64,000 nt of DNA from Aliidiomarina haloalkalitolerans (GTDB taxonomy: Bacteria > Pseudomonadota > Gammaproteobacteria > Enterobacterales > Alteromonadaceae): assembly GCF_003987315.1 (NCBI RefSeq), contig NZ_PIPI01000001.1, positions 62,001 to 126,000 of the forward strand, in the 5' to 3' direction. Shown in pieces: positions 7,842 to 17,401 of the stretch. Numbering within the stretch: the stretch's first letter is position 1; every line of letters begins with the position of its first letter. The translations under genes and the position numbers were made by a program. The notes below the pieces were generated by a model. The model saw nothing but the letters and a program-made list of their open reading frames with translations, was not told where the DNA came from and searched no databases.

Positions 7842-8966
7842 ATGTCTGAGAAGAAATTAGGTGGCGCAGGTTTGCGCGGACAAGTTGCTGGCGAAACTGC
7901 GTTATGTACGGTTGGTAAAAGCGGTTCTGGCCTCACGTATTATGGCTATGACATTAAAGAGTTGGCCGACAAAGTTAGTTTTGAAGAAGTGGCGTATTTG
8001 TTGGCGAAAGGTGAGTTACCGAACGCAGCGCAACTTGCTGACTACAAAGCTCGCTTAAAGCAACAGCGCGGCTTGCCACAGGCATTGAAAGACGTGCTTG
8101 AGCGTATCCCTGCAGACGCACACTCAATGGATGTTATGCGTACCGGTTGTTCATTCCTTGGCAACATTGAGCCAGAAGAAGACTTTAGCCAAGCTGATGC
8201 GAAAATTGAGCGTTTGTTAGCAGCATTCCCAAGTATCTTGTTGTACTGGTACCGTTTCAGCCACGATGGCGTGCGCATTGAAACGCAAACGGATGACGAT
8301 TCAATTGGTGCACACTTCTTGCATTTATTGCATGACAAAGCGCCAAGCGAACTGCATACCGCAGTTATGAATACCTCGTTGATTCTGTATGCAGAGCATG
8401 AATTCAATGCGTCGACCTTTACGGCACGTGTTTGTGCCTCGACCTTGTCGGATATCTTCTCGTGTGTGACTGGCGCGATTGGTTCACTGCGTGGGCCATT
8501 GCATGGCGGTGCGAACGAAGCCGCTATGGAACTGATTGAGAATATGAAAGATGCGGACGACGCTGAGCAAACCCTAATGGGCATGTTAGAGCGCAAAGAG
8601 AAAATCATGGGCTTTGGTCACGCCATCTACCGTGAGTTTGACCCGCGCAATGACATTATTAAAGAATGGTCAGAAAAACTCTCGAAAGAGTTTGGTGACA
8701 GCCGTTTGTATGACGTGTCTGTGCGTTGTGAAGAAGTGATGTGGCGCGAGAAGAAGTTGTTCCCAAATGCGGACTTCTTCCACGCTTCGGCGTATCACTA
8801 CATGGGCATTCCAACCAAATTATTTACGCCGATTTTCGTGATGTCGCGCGTGACAGGTTGGACGGCACACGTGAAAGAGCAGCGTGCGAACAACCGGATT
8901 ATCCGCCCAAGTGCGGACTACACCGGCCCAGGTCCACGCCCAGTGCCTGCAATTAACGAGCGCTAA
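7842..8966 (+). CDS. prpC: 2-methylcitrate synthase
   Basis: Condenses propionyl-CoA with oxaloacetate to 2-methylcitrate. The 374-residue length is that of short citrate-synthase-like enzymes. Visible signatures are GGANEAAM, the GFGHAIYREFDPR region with catalytic His, and the terminal RIIRPSADYTGP segment. AGAGGAACG precedes the ATG. It lies between prpB and acnD, and a strong terminator hairpin follows it inside the operon. Confidence 0.96.
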   Translation: MSEKKLGGAGLRGQVAGETALCTVGKSGSGLTYYGYDIKELADKVSFEEVAYLLAKGELPNAAQLADYKARLKQQRGLPQALKDVLERIPADAHSMDVMRTGCSFLGNIEPEEDFSQADAKIERLLAAFPSILLYWYRFSHDGVRIETQTDDDSIGAHFLHLLHDKAPSELHTAVMNTSLILYAEHEFNASTFTARVCASTLSDIFSCVTGAIGSLRGPLHGGANEAAMELIENMKDADDAEQTLMGMLERKEKIMGFGHAIYREFDPRNDIIKEWSEKLSKEFGDSRLYDVSVRCEEVMWREKKLFPNADFFHASAYHYMGIPTKLFTPIFVMSRVTGWTAHVKEQRANNRIIRPSADYTGPGPRPVPAINER

Positions 8967-8973
8967 AATAGCC

Positions 8974-9003
8974 AAGGGAGAAGCGAGCGCTTCTCCCTTT
9001 TTT
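8974..9003 (+). terminator. Intra-operon terminator after prpC
   Basis: Perfect 12-bp stem AAGGGAGAAGCG/CGCTTCTCCCTT with a 2-nt AG gap (in practice a 4-nt loop) and a T run. It sits in the 74-bp prpC-acnD gap and would lower acnD-prpF transcription relative to prpBC. Confidence 0.85.
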
Positions 9004-9040
9004 CGCTAAATTCAATTCAACGACTAGTTAGTGGTTCATT

Positions 9041-11629
9041 ATGAATACTGAATATCGCAAACAGCTTCCTGGCACGAATCTTGAGTACTTCGATACCCGC
9101 GCAGCGGTCGAAGCGATTCAGCCAGGCGCTTATGAAAAACTCCCGTACACTTCACGGATTTTGGCGGAAAACTTAGTTCGTCGTTGCGAACCGAGCCGCT
9201 TAACCGCGTCTTTGCAGCAAATTATCGAACGCAAGCGCGACTTGGATTTCCCATGGTTCCCTGCACGCGTCGTGTGCCATGACATTCTGGGTCAAACCGC
9301 ATTGGTTGACTTAGCCGGTTTACGTGACGCCATTGCTGCTAAAGGCGGTGATCCAGCCAAAGTAAACCCTGTAGTGCCGACCCAGTTAATTGTCGACCAC
9401 TCGCTGGCTGTTGAACATGCGGGTTTTGAAAAAGACGCCTTTGAGAAAAACCGGGCGATTGAAGATCGCCGCAACGATGACCGTTTCCATTTCATTAACT
9501 GGACAAAAACGGCCTTTAAAAACGTTGACGTGATTCCGCCGGGTAACGGCATTATGCACCAGATCAACTTAGAAAAAATGTCACCGGTGGTGCAGATTCG
9601 TGACGGTGTGGCATTCCCAGACACCTGTGTGGGTACCGATAGTCACACGCCAATGGTCGACGCGCTTGGTGTTATTTCCGTTGGTGTCGGTGGCTTAGAA
9701 GCGGAAAGCGTAATGCTTGGCCGTGCCTCGTATATGCGTTTACCGGACATTATTGGTGTTGAGCTGACTGGCAAATTGCAGCCAGGCATTACCAGCACCG
9801 ACTTAGTCCTCGCGATGACCGAGTTTTTACGTCGCGAGCGGGTGGTTGGCGCATACCTCGAGTTTTATGGTGAAGGCGCAGACAAACTGACCGTTGGTGA
9901 TCGCGCGACAATTTCCAATATGACGCCAGAATATGGCGCCACTGCCGCAATGTTCTACATTGACCAGCAAACCATCGATTACTTAACGCTGACCGGCCGT
10001 GACGAGAAACAGGTTGCGTTAGTGGAAGCTTACGCAAAAGAGACCGGCTTGTGGGCAGACAGCCTGAAAACGGCCGAGTACGAGCGCGTACTCAGCTTTG
10101 ACTTGAGTAAAGTACAACGTAACCTAGCTGGCCCTTCGAATCCGCACGCATTGCTGCCTGCGTCAGAACTCGCAGCTCGCGGCATTTCGGGTAAAGTTGA
10201 GAACGAAGAAGGCAAAATGCCGGACGGCGCTTGTATTATTGCGGCGATTACTAGCTGTACCAATACCTCGAACCCGCGCAATATGATTGCCGCCGGTTTG
10301 ATTGCCCGTAACGCCAATAAATTAGGTTTAACCCGTAAGCCATGGGTGAAAACCTCGTTAGCACCGGGTTCGAAAACTGTAAAAATGTATTTGGAAGATG
10401 CGGAGCTACTGCCAGAACTTGAGCAGTTAGGCTTTGGTGTCGTCGCCTTTGCATGTACCACGTGTAACGGTATGAGCGGTGCCTTAGACCCGAAAATCCA
10501 AGAAGAAATTATTGCGCGTGACCTGTACGCGACGGCGGTATTGTCGGGTAACCGTAACTTTGACGGCCGTATTCACCCGTATGCCAAACAAGCGTTCTTG
10601 GCGTCGCCACCGCTGGTTGTGGCCTATGCGATTGCCGGTACTATTCGTTTTGACATCGAAAAAGATGCGCTCGGTTATGACCAAGATGGCAACCCGGTGA
10701 CCTTGAAAGATATTTGGCCGAGCGACGAAGAGATCGACGCGATTGTGAAGCAAGCAGTGAAGCCAGAACAGTTCCGTAAGGTCTACGACCCGATGTTTAA
10801 CATTTCCGTCGACATGGGTGAGAAAACGAATCCGTTGTACGACTGGCGTCCACAAAGCACTTATATTCGTCGTCCACCGTATTGGGAAGGCGCATTGGCG
10901 AGTGCGAATAGCTTAAAAGGCCTGCGTCCGTTGGCGGTGCTTGGTGACAATATTACCACCGACCATTTGTCACCGTCGAATGCGATTATGGCGGACAGTG
11001 CGGCTGGTGAATACCTAGCAAAAATGGGTGTGCCGGAAGAAGACTTTAACTCGTACGCGACCCACCGTGGTGATCATTTAACCGCACAGCGCGCAACCTT
11101 TGCCAACCCGAAACTGTTTAATGAAATGGTGAAGGACGAGAGCGGCAAAGTGGTGCAAGGTTCGTTAGCGCGAGTTGAGCCAGAAGGCAAAGTGATGCGC
11201 ATGTGGGAAGCAATTGAAACCTATATGGAACGCAAACAGCCGTTGATTATCATTGCTGGCGCTGACTATGGTCAGGGATCGTCACGGGACTGGGCTGCTA
11301 AAGGTGTGCGCTTAGCCGGTGTCGAAGCGATTGTTGCTGAAGGTTTCGAGCGGATTCACCGCACCAACTTGATTGGTATGGGTGTGTTGCCATTGGAATT
11401 CTTGCCGGGTACTACACGCTTAACCTTAAACATCGATGGCACCGAAACCTACGATGTGGAAGGTGAGATTGCACCGGGTGCGGAAATGACCTTGATTATT
11501 CATCGTGCCAATGGTGAGCGAGTTGACGTGCCAGTGAAATGTCGTCTCGACACTGGCGAAGAAGTCTCAATTTATGAGGCAGGCGGTGTGTTGCAACGCT
11601 TTGCACAAGACTTCTTAGCAAACGCTTAA
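9041..11629 (+). CDS. acnD: Fe/S-dependent 2-methylcitrate dehydratase AcnD
   Basis: Aconitase-family [4Fe-4S] enzyme that, with PrpF, replaces PrpD in converting 2-methylcitrate to 2-methylisocitrate. The 862-residue protein shows the aconitase cluster cysteines (SCTNTSNP and TTCNGMSG), DSHTPMVDALG, and the C-terminal swivel domain with YGQGSSRDWAAKG. Length agrees with AcnD. prpD is not seen in the cluster. The ribosome site before the ATG is weak (TTAGTGG). It lies between two terminator-like hairpins, so its expression may depend on read-through or an internal promoter. Confidence 0.95.
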   Translation: MNTEYRKQLPGTNLEYFDTRAAVEAIQPGAYEKLPYTSRILAENLVRRCEPSRLTASLQQIIERKRDLDFPWFPARVVCHDILGQTALVDLAGLRDAIAAKGGDPAKVNPVVPTQLIVDHSLAVEHAGFEKDAFEKNRAIEDRRNDDRFHFINWTKTAFKNVDVIPPGNGIMHQINLEKMSPVVQIRDGVAFPDTCVGTDSHTPMVDALGVISVGVGGLEAESVMLGRASYMRLPDIIGVELTGKLQPGITSTDLVLAMTEFLRRERVVGAYLEFYGEGADKLTVGDRATISNMTPEYGATAAMFYIDQQTIDYLTLTGRDEKQVALVEAYAKETGLWADSLKTAEYERVLSFDLSKVQRNLAGPSNPHALLPASELAARGISGKVENEEGKMPDGACIIAAITSCTNTSNPRNMIAAGLIARNANKLGLTRKPWVKTSLAPGSKTVKMYLEDAELLPELEQLGFGVVAFACTTCNGMSGALDPKIQEEIIARDLYATAVLSGNRNFDGRIHPYAKQAFLASPPLVVAYAIAGTIRFDIEKDALGYDQDGNPVTLKDIWPSDEEIDAIVKQAVKPEQFRKVYDPMFNISVDMGEKTNPLYDWRPQSTYIRRPPYWEGALASANSLKGLRPLAVLGDNITTDHLSPSNAIMADSAAGEYLAKMGVPEEDFNSYATHRGDHLTAQRATFANPKLFNEMVKDESGKVVQGSLARVEPEGKVMRMWEAIETYMERKQPLIIIAGADYGQGSSRDWAAKGVRLAGVEAIVAEGFERIHRTNLIGMGVLPLEFLPGTTRLTLNIDGTETYDVEGEIAPGAEMTLIIHRANGERVDVPVKCRLDTGEEVSIYEAGGVLQRFAQDFLANA

Positions 11630-11644
11630 AACGTAAGACTAGGC

Positions 11645-11674
11645 AATGGGAGCAGGCAACTGCTCCCATTTTTT
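11645..11674 (+). terminator. Intra-operon terminator after acnD
   Basis: Perfect 11-bp stem AATGGGAGCAG/CTGCTCCCATT with a GCAA tetraloop and TTTT tail, between acnD and prpF (60-bp gap). Confidence 0.85.
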
Positions 11675-11689
11675 AGCGTTGGAGTAACT

Positions 11690-12865
11690 ATGTTTAAACC
11701 ACAGATTAAGATTCCTGCCACGTATATGCGTGGAGGCACCAGTAAAGGGGTGTTCTTTCGGTTGGATGATTTACCGGCCGAAGCGCAGCAACCAGGAGCC
11801 GCGCGCGACGCTATCTTATTGCGTGTGATTGGCTCGCCAGACCCATACGGTAAACACACCGACGGCATGGGCGGAGCAACCTCAAGTACGAGTAAAACCG
11901 TTATTTTGTCGAAGAGTCAGCAAGCGGATCATGACGTTGATTACCTGTTTGGTCAGGTCGCAATCGACAAGCCGTTTATTGATTGGAGCGGCAACTGCGG
12001 CAACTTGACTTCAGCGGTCGGTTCGTTTGCCGTGAGCGCGGGTCTCGTACCAGCCGATCGTATTCCAGAAAATGGCACGGTGGTGGTCCGCATTTGGCAA
12101 GTGAACATTCAGAAAACCATTATTGCCCATGTGCCGATCACGAACGGGGAAGTGCAAGAAACCGGTGATTTCGAACTGGACGGTGTGACCTTCCCAGCTG
12201 CCGAAGTGCCCATTGAGTTTCTTGACCCAGCCGACGGTGAGGGCGCTATGTTCCCGACCGGTAACGTGGTTGATGAGCTTGAAGTCCCGGGTGTTGGGGT
12301 GTTTCCTGCGACCTTGATTAACGCAGGTATCCCGACCATTTTCGTCAACGCGGCAGATATCGGCTACAGCGGTACGGAGCTGCAAGGCGCGATTAATGAA
12401 GACCCGAAAGCATTGGCGATGTTCGAAACCATTCGCGCCTATGGTGCGGTGAAAATGGGTTTAATCAAAGACATCGCTGAAGCGGAAAGCCGCCAACATA
12501 CACCGAAAGTAGCCTTTGTGGCAGCGCCAGCAAGTTACAGTGCGTCGAGCGGAAAGGTAGTGGAAGCGAACGACATCGACTTGAACGTGCGTGCGCTGTC
12601 GATGGGCAAGCTGCATCATGCCATGATGGGCACCGCAGCGGTTGCTATTGGCACTGCTGCTGCGATTCCGGGCACCTTAGTGAACTTAGCTGCCGGTGGT
12701 GGCGAACGTACGGCAGTGACCTTTGGCCACCCGTCCGGCACGCTGCGCGTTGGTGCCGAAGCTGCACTCGTTGACGGTGAGTGGATAGTGAAAAAAGCCC
12801 TGATGAGCCGCAGTGCACGCGTGCTGATGGAAGGCTGGGTACGAGTGCCAGGTGATTGTTTTTAA
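11690..12865 (+). CDS. prpF: 2-methylaconitate cis-trans isomerase PrpF
   Basis: Isomerises the trans-2-methylaconitate made by AcnD to the cis form, allowing AcnD to rehydrate it to 2-methylisocitrate. The 391-residue length is standard. The start region MRGGTSKGVFF and the SGNCGNLTSAVG segment are typical of the PrpF/diaminopimelate-epimerase-like fold. GGAGTAAC precedes the ATG. Last gene of the prp cluster, followed by a strong terminator. Confidence 0.96.
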   Translation: MFKPQIKIPATYMRGGTSKGVFFRLDDLPAEAQQPGAARDAILLRVIGSPDPYGKHTDGMGGATSSTSKTVILSKSQQADHDVDYLFGQVAIDKPFIDWSGNCGNLTSAVGSFAVSAGLVPADRIPENGTVVVRIWQVNIQKTIIAHVPITNGEVQETGDFELDGVTFPAAEVPIEFLDPADGEGAMFPTGNVVDELEVPGVGVFPATLINAGIPTIFVNAADIGYSGTELQGAINEDPKALAMFETIRAYGAVKMGLIKDIAEAESRQHTPKVAFVAAPASYSASSGKVVEANDIDLNVRALSMGKLHHAMMGTAAVAIGTAAAIPGTLVNLAAGGGERTAVTFGHPSGTLRVGAEAALVDGEWIVKKALMSRSARVLMEGWVRVPGDCF

Positions 12866-12894
12866 AAGATGACTGACAAGATGTTAGCTGTTAG

Positions 12895-12926
12895 AAAAAC
12901 TCCCGCATTTGCGGGAGTTTTTGTTT
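12895..12926. terminator. Terminator of the prp operon
   Basis: Stem AAAAACTCCCGCA/TGCGGGAGTTTTT. A-rich and T-rich flanks allow bidirectional use between prpF and the convergent hicAB pair. Confidence 0.9.
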
Positions 12927-12971
12927 TACGGCCGACCGTTAAAACTAGTTATCAAGGAAGTCACGCCTAAG

Positions 12972-13391
12972 CTAACCTGACTGCATTAACTTATCCGCTG
13001 CTTTTGCTAAAAAATCAGAGCGGTCTTTAAACTCGTGATGAAAACTAACATATGCGTCTACACGAGCGATTAAGGGTTCTGCCAAGGTAATATTAATGCG
13101 CTTTTGTTTTCCTTTTAAACTTTCTACGGGCACTTCAACAGCTAGCCATTCATCAAAATCAGGGTAGTCATTGCGGTAATCAGTATAGCCTACGTCTAAA
13201 GATGCTAAATTATGGCCATCAGCTACCATTTCTGCGGCCATTTCCAATATCGCGGCTTTGGCGCGGTAGAGGATTTCCTTCTGCTCGTCAGCGGCAGACA
13301 CACAACCGTAACCAAACTGCTCAAACACCGGAACCACAATACCCCACGAGGTGTCCTCTTGTGGTCGCTCAATTCCAACCATAAATAACAT
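12972..13391 (-). CDS. hicB: HicB-type antitoxin
   Basis: A 139-residue antitoxin of a type II toxin-antitoxin pair. The N-terminal half has the partly degraded RNase-H-like HicB fold (FMVGIERP start, GIVVPVFEQFGYG). The C-terminal part (KRINITLAEPLIARVDAYVS and a following helix) is a ribbon-helix-helix DNA-binding segment, so the protein should both neutralise HicA and repress the operon. It lies 35 nt downstream of hicA in the same direction, the usual toxin-first order of hicAB. Confidence 0.9.
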   Translation of the reverse strand: MLFMVGIERPQEDTSWGIVVPVFEQFGYGCVSAADEQKEILYRAKAAILEMAAEMVADGHNLASLDVGYTDYRNDYPDFDEWLAVEVPVESLKGKQKRINITLAEPLIARVDAYVSFHHEFKDRSDFLAKAADKLMQSG

Positions 13392-13426
13392 AGAGACCTC
13401 ACTTTTAAACCATTTAAATTAGACTG

Positions 13427-13609
13427 CTAAATGCCGGCTAACTTTCGTATACTTTTTAAAGTGCCGATGGGCATGTGCTTTTTTGGATGAGGCACCGAAA
13501 ATTTATTCCCTGTTAAAGGGGAATACCAGATTTGATGGTCACCTTTGCCATGCCTGACAAACTCGCACCCATTGGCTTTCAGCTGCTTTATTAATTCCTT
13601 TGAATTCAT
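13427..13609 (-). CDS. hicA: HicA-type mRNA interferase toxin
   Basis: A 60-residue toxin with the dsRBD-like HicA fold. The KGDHQIW motif carries the catalytic His25, and the NKFSVPHPKKHMPIGTL region is typical. Family members cleave mRNA in a translation-independent way. The ATG follows AAGGACG. First gene of the pair, transcribed from a promoter overlapped by a long palindrome. Complete and apparently functional. Confidence 0.92.
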   Translation of the reverse strand: MNSKELIKQLKANGCEFVRHGKGDHQIWYSPLTGNKFSVPHPKKHMPIGTLKSIRKLAGI

Positions 13610-13638
13610 GTGCGTCCTTGCCCTTGCACCTCAATACA

Positions 13639-13666
13639 AATATACACACATGTGTGTATATTGCAA
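13639..13666 (-). promoter_or_regulatory. hicAB promoter and 24-bp palindromic operator
   Basis: A perfect 24-bp palindrome (13639-13662, centre ACACACATGTGTGT) lies 30 nt before hicA. On the minus strand TTGCAA (-35, 13666-13661) and TATATT (-10, 13644-13639) are separated by 16 bp, so the operator fills the whole core promoter. Autorepression by HicB is the natural reading. Confidence 0.75.
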
Positions 13667-13688
13667 GCTCTAACCATACGTCGATAAG

Positions 13689-14315
13689 CTATTTAACTAT
13701 CGGCCAGCCACCCAAACTCTGATAACGGTTAACCATCCAGCAGAACAGCTCGGCAGTGCGTTCGGTGTCATACACTGCGCTGTGGGCTTCTTTGCCATCA
13801 AAAGCGATGCCAGCGGCGTGACAGGCTTTGACCAGCACGGTTTGGCCGAGTGTCAGTGCCGCCATGGAAGCCGTGTCAAAGCTGACAAACGGATGAAACG
13901 GGTTACGTTTGAGGCTGGCGCGTTCGGCAGCAGCCATGACGAAGCTGTGGTCAAAATTGGCGTTATGACCGACGAGGACTGAACGCTGACAGCCTGCTGC
14001 TTTTTGCGCTTTGCGTATGGCTTTGAAAATGTCGCGCAAGGCTTCACCTTCTGCGCGTGCGCCGCGCAGGGGGCTGAACGGATCAATGCCGTTAAACTCA
14101 ATTGCCGCTTGCTCGATATTGGCACCTTCAAAAGGTTCAATATGGGCATGATGGGTGGCAACAGGCACAAGCTCGCCGTCGTCGTTAAAGTCGACAATCA
14201 CTGCCGCAATTTCGAGTAAGGCGTCGGTTTTCGGGTTAAAGCCGGCGGTTTCGACATCGATGACAACCGGTAAATAACCGCGAAAACGGTCTTTGATAGC
14301 AGGTTTAGCAGACAT
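13689..14315 (-). CDS. rnt: Ribonuclease T
   Basis: DEDD-family 3'-5' exoribonuclease that trims tRNA and 5S rRNA ends. The 208 residues show Exo I in [11 protein letters not shown] (Asp and Glu), Exo II with an Asp in [12 protein letters not shown], and Exo III in [17 protein letters not shown] (His and Asp). It is coupled to nth by a TAATG overlap (rnt ATG shares an A with the nth stop). In E. coli rnt is elsewhere; here it ends the rsx-nth transcript. Confidence 0.95.
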   Translation of the reverse strand: MSAKPAIKDRFRGYLPVVIDVETAGFNPKTDALLEIAAVIVDFNDDGELVPVATHHAHIEPFEGANIEQAAIEFNGIDPFSPLRGARAEGEALRDIFKAIRKAQKAAGCQRSVLVGHNANFDHSFVMAAAERASLKRNPFHPFVSFDTASMAALTLGQTVLVKACHAAGIAFDGKEAHSAVYDTERTAELFCWMVNRYQSLGGWPIVK

Positions 14316-14950
14316 TAAATTTCCGTTTTCTCTTTGAATTCACAAAGATCTTCAATTAAACAAGAGCCGCAGCGCGGTTTACGTGCGATGCAGGTGTAGC
14401 GGCCATGGAGAATGAGCCAATGGTGTACGTCGACTTTAAATTCTGCGGGAACGACTTTAAGTAAGCGTTTCTCGACAGCGTCGACGGTTTTGCCGGGCGC
14501 AAATTTGGTGCGGTTACTAACCCGATAAATGTGCGTGTCGACGGCAATCGTTGGCCAACCGAATGCAGTGTTTAAAACCACGTTGGCGGTTTTCCGGCCG
14601 ACCCCTGGCAGCGCTTCGAGGGCTTCGCGATTTTCTGGGACAATGCCGCCATGCTGTTCAACTAAAATGCGGCACGTTTTAATTACGTTTTCGGCTTTGG
14701 TGTTAAACAGCCCAATGGTTTTAATGTAATGTTTAACGCCGTCGACGCCGAGCGCGAGCATATCCGCGGGATTATTGGCGACGTCGAAGAGTGGCCCAGT
14801 GGCTTTATTAACGCCAACATCGGTCGCTTGGGCGGACAACAACACAGCAATCAGCAATTCGAAAGGATTACTAAAATTAAGCTCCGTCGTTGGGTGCGGA
14901 TTGTTGTCACGCAGCCGTGTTAATATTTCAATACGTTTTTGTTGATTCAT
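14315..14950 (-). CDS. nth: Endonuclease III
   Basis: DNA glycosylase/AP lyase removing oxidised pyrimidines. The 211 residues include the helix-hairpin-helix [11 protein letters not shown] with the catalytic Lys, the catalytic Asp in [11 protein letters not shown], and the C-terminal [4Fe-4S] loop C-x6-C-x2-C-x5-C. It lies 7 nt after rsxE, the same order as in E. coli. TAATG overlap with rnt. Confidence 0.97.
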   Translation of the reverse strand: MNQQKRIEILTRLRDNNPHPTTELNFSNPFELLIAVLLSAQATDVGVNKATGPLFDVANNPADMLALGVDGVKHYIKTIGLFNTKAENVIKTCRILVEQHGGIVPENREALEALPGVGRKTANVVLNTAFGWPTIAVDTHIYRVSNRTKFAPGKTVDAVEKRLLKVVPAEFKVDVHHWLILHGRYTCIARKPRCGSCLIEDLCEFKEKTEI

Positions 14951-14957
14951 AACCTGT

Positions 14958-15656
14958 TTAATTCACTGTCGTTACTCGTGCACGTTGAGCTTTCTCAATC
15001 GGTGCTTTGGCAAGCTTGGCTTTGCGGCGACCGTCAATCCAGTTCTTGCCGGCAATCAGGAAGCCCATCCCTAAAAATGCGCCCGGCGGTAAAATAGCGA
15101 GCAGGAGGGGATAGTCAAACGAGAATAATTGTATTTTTAAATCGCGCGCCCACTCGCCGAGTAAGAGTTCGGCGCCGGCAAACAAGGTTCCTTGGCCGAG
15201 TATCTCGCGTAGGGCACCGAGAGCGACTAACACCAACGTAAAACCGAGTCCCATCATCAGGCCATCGAACGCTGAGTTATACCAATTGTTTTTCGATGCA
15301 TAGGCTTCCGCTCGACCAATAATCGCACAGTTGGTGACAATTAGTGGAATGAAAATACCTAATGCCATAAACAAGCCATAAGTAAAGGCGTTCATGGTTA
15401 GCTCAACGAGGGTTACAAACGTCGCGATGACGATCACGAAGACTGGGATACGAATTTCATTCGGCACCCAGTTGCGCACTAATGAGACCGTTATGTTCGA
15501 ACCGACGAGAACAAGCATAGTCGCAATGCCAAGACCTAAGGCGTTGGTCACCGTGCCTGTTACGGCTAATAAAGGACATAAGCCGAGTAACTGCACGAGA
15601 GCGGGGTTATTTTCCCACAAGCCGTCATTTGCCAGCGTTTGATACTCAGTACTCAT
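14958..15656 (-). CDS. rsxE: Electron transport complex subunit RsxE (RnfE)
   Basis: Integral membrane subunit of the Rnf/Rsx complex, which couples ferredoxin-NAD(H) electron transfer to ion movement and, in E. coli, keeps SoxR reduced. The 232 residues have about six hydrophobic helices and the conserved GLCPLLAVT and [11 protein letters not shown] segments, the latter with the cysteine proposed to hold an iron centre between RnfA and RnfE. It overlaps rsxG by 11 nt. The C terminus is a basic cytoplasmic tail. Confidence 0.96.
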   Translation of the reverse strand: MSTEYQTLANDGLWENNPALVQLLGLCPLLAVTGTVTNALGLGIATMLVLVGSNITVSLVRNWVPNEIRIPVFVIVIATFVTLVELTMNAFTYGLFMALGIFIPLIVTNCAIIGRAEAYASKNNWYNSAFDGLMMGLGFTLVLVALGALREILGQGTLFAGAELLLGEWARDLKIQLFSFDYPLLLAILPPGAFLGMGFLIAGKNWIDGRRKAKLAKAPIEKAQRARVTTVN

Positions 15657-16323
15657 ACGGTTGCTCCTCTCTGCCTAAAGGATCGTTGGCTAAAGGCTCG
15701 CCAATGCAGTTTGCTGGCGCTGCGAATAGGCTATCCATATTGTTTTGGGCATACCAAGCGGTGCGTTGTACCGCAGCGATAACTGCACGGGGGGTAATGG
15801 TTGCGCCAGTAAATTGATCAAACATGCCGCCGTCACGACGGACTCGCCAACGGGCGTCATTTTCTGTACGCACACGCTCGCCATTGAAAGACAAAATCCA
15901 ATCGTCGCGCTGCACTTCGATCTTGTCACCCAGCCCAGGTGTCTCGCGATGCTGAAGGACGCGAACGCCTTTAATTTGGCCCTGCAGGTTTACTGCAACA
16001 AGTAAGTGAATGGCGCCGCTATAGCCGTCGGGGGCGGTGGTGCGAATCGCTAAAGCATTCGGCTCGCTAGCCAAGCGTGAGCGATAGACCGGTTGTTCGG
16101 CTAAGCCTAAGGCTTCTGGTGCTTGAATCAGAGCGCAATCGCGATACAGATCATTGTCATGTAAGGCGGGTGGAATGAGCTCGTTGAGCGTGCGCATGAG
16201 TTCGTTGCGCTGTTGTTCAGCAATTCGGTCGGCGGTGAGAACCTGGGTGGTCACAACGAGAGCTGTCGCCACCACGGCAAATCCGCCTAAAATGAGACCG
16301 TTTTTACGCATCGATTTTAGCAT
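15646..16323 (-). CDS. rsxG: Electron transport complex subunit RsxG (RnfG)
   Basis: Periplasm-facing subunit with a covalently bound FMN. The 225-residue protein has one N-terminal membrane helix (about residues 8-28) and the flavinylation motif [10 protein letters not shown] near residue 180, where the second Thr takes FMN phosphoester linkage in this family. The start is 1 nt after rsxD. Length close to the usual 206-220. Confidence 0.95.
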   Translation of the reverse strand: MLKSMRKNGLILGGFAVVATALVVTTQVLTADRIAEQQRNELMRTLNELIPPALHDNDLYRDCALIQAPEALGLAEQPVYRSRLASEPNALAIRTTAPDGYSGAIHLLVAVNLQGQIKGVRVLQHRETPGLGDKIEVQRDDWILSFNGERVRTENDARWRVRRDGGMFDQFTGATITPRAVIAAVQRTAWYAQNNMDSLFAAPANCIGEPLANDPLGREEQPYEY

Positions 16324-16324
16324 G

Positions 16325-17401
16325 TTAGCGTTGACCTCCGGCCTGTCCGTACGCTGTTGGGCGGGTATATTGGTCGATCACCGGCACACACAAATTCGCC
16401 AATAACACAGCAAATGCGATGGCGTCTGGATAACCACCAAAGCTACGAATAACATAAATCAGCACGCCGACGAGGGCGGCGTAAATGAGTTTGCCGCGAT
16501 TTGACGTTGCAGCTGAAACCGGGTCAGTGGCGATGAAAAATGCCGCTAACATGGTCCCGCCACTAAACAAATGAATATTTAAGCCGGGTAGGGCATCTGG
16601 CGCGGCAAGACTACCGATAATGGCGGCGACGGCTAAGGCACCGAGTAGTGCTGCAGGAATATGCCATTGAATGATCCGCTGCTGGAGTAACATCAAGCCA
16701 CCAAATAAGTAGGCGACGTTGACCCACAGCCAGCCATGTCCGGCAAAGGCACCAAAAATTGGTTTGCTTAAGCTTTCGCTCAGCGTCAACCCTTGGGCGA
16801 GATCCGTTTTAATTTGATCGAGCGGTGTTGCCATAACCACGGCGTCAAATAATTGACCGGTTGCGACGGCACGCACTTGATCAACGCTGTAACCAGCGCT
16901 GGTGTATTGCACTAAGATTAAGCGCAATGAGTCCCACCAACCGATGCTTTCACCACTGAGGGTTACGGGTGGTAACCAACTGGTCATTTGCACCGGAAAG
17001 GAAATCAGTAAGAGCACGTAAGCGGCCATGGCTGGGTTAAAAATGTTATGTCCAATGCCGCCGAACAGGTGCTTGACCACGACGATGGCGAAGATTGTCC
17101 CGATGACAATCACCCACCACGGAGCCAGCGGCGGAATACTCACTGCGAGTAAGGCGGCTGTGACTAAGGCCGAGTAGTCTTGCAGACCACGTAATGGCGA
17201 GCGTTCGCGAGCGATTAAGCAAAGCGATTCAGCACAAACAGCAGTGAAGCCGGCAATTAGTAGCTGCCAAACAATGCCCCAACCAAAGAAATAAAATTGG
17301 GCAAGTACACCCGGTACCATGGCAAGCAAAACTAACTGCATCAGCCTTGAGGTGGTGCGCTTTTGATGGTTATGTGGTGAAGACGCTATAAAGAAACTCA
17401 T
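16325..17401 (-). CDS. rsxD: Electron transport complex subunit RsxD (RnfD)
   Basis: Polytopic membrane subunit with covalent FMN, related to NqrB. The 358 residues contain eight or more hydrophobic helices, the GGIGHNIFNPAM motif, and a Thr in VMATPL at the position where RnfD is flavinylated. The late SGGTMLAAFFIATDPVSAAT segment is also conserved. It overlaps rsxC by 4 nt (ATGA). Confidence 0.95.
   Translation of the reverse strand: MSFFIASSPHNHQKRTTSRLMQLVLLAMVPGVLAQFYFFGWGIVWQLLIAGFTAVCAESLCLIARERSPLRGLQDYSALVTAALLAVSIPPLAPWWVIVIGTIFAIVVVKHLFGGIGHNIFNPAMAAYVLLLISFPVQMTSWLPPVTLSGESIGWWDSLRLILVQYTSAGYSVDQVRAVATGQLFDAVVMATPLDQIKTDLAQGLTLSESLSKPIFGAFAGHGWLWVNVAYLFGGLMLLQQRIIQWHIPAALLGALAVAAIIGSLAAPDALPGLNIHLFSGGTMLAAFFIATDPVSAATSNRGKLIYAALVGVLIYVIRSFGGYPDAIAFAVLLANLCVPVIDQYTRPTAYGQAGGQR

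Noticed and set aside
8042-8608. 188-codon antisense frame inside prpC, and similar long antisense frames in acnD (10030-10461), oadA and oadB
   Set aside because: These lie fully within conserved genes and show Ser/Ala-rich composition typical of antisense frames.
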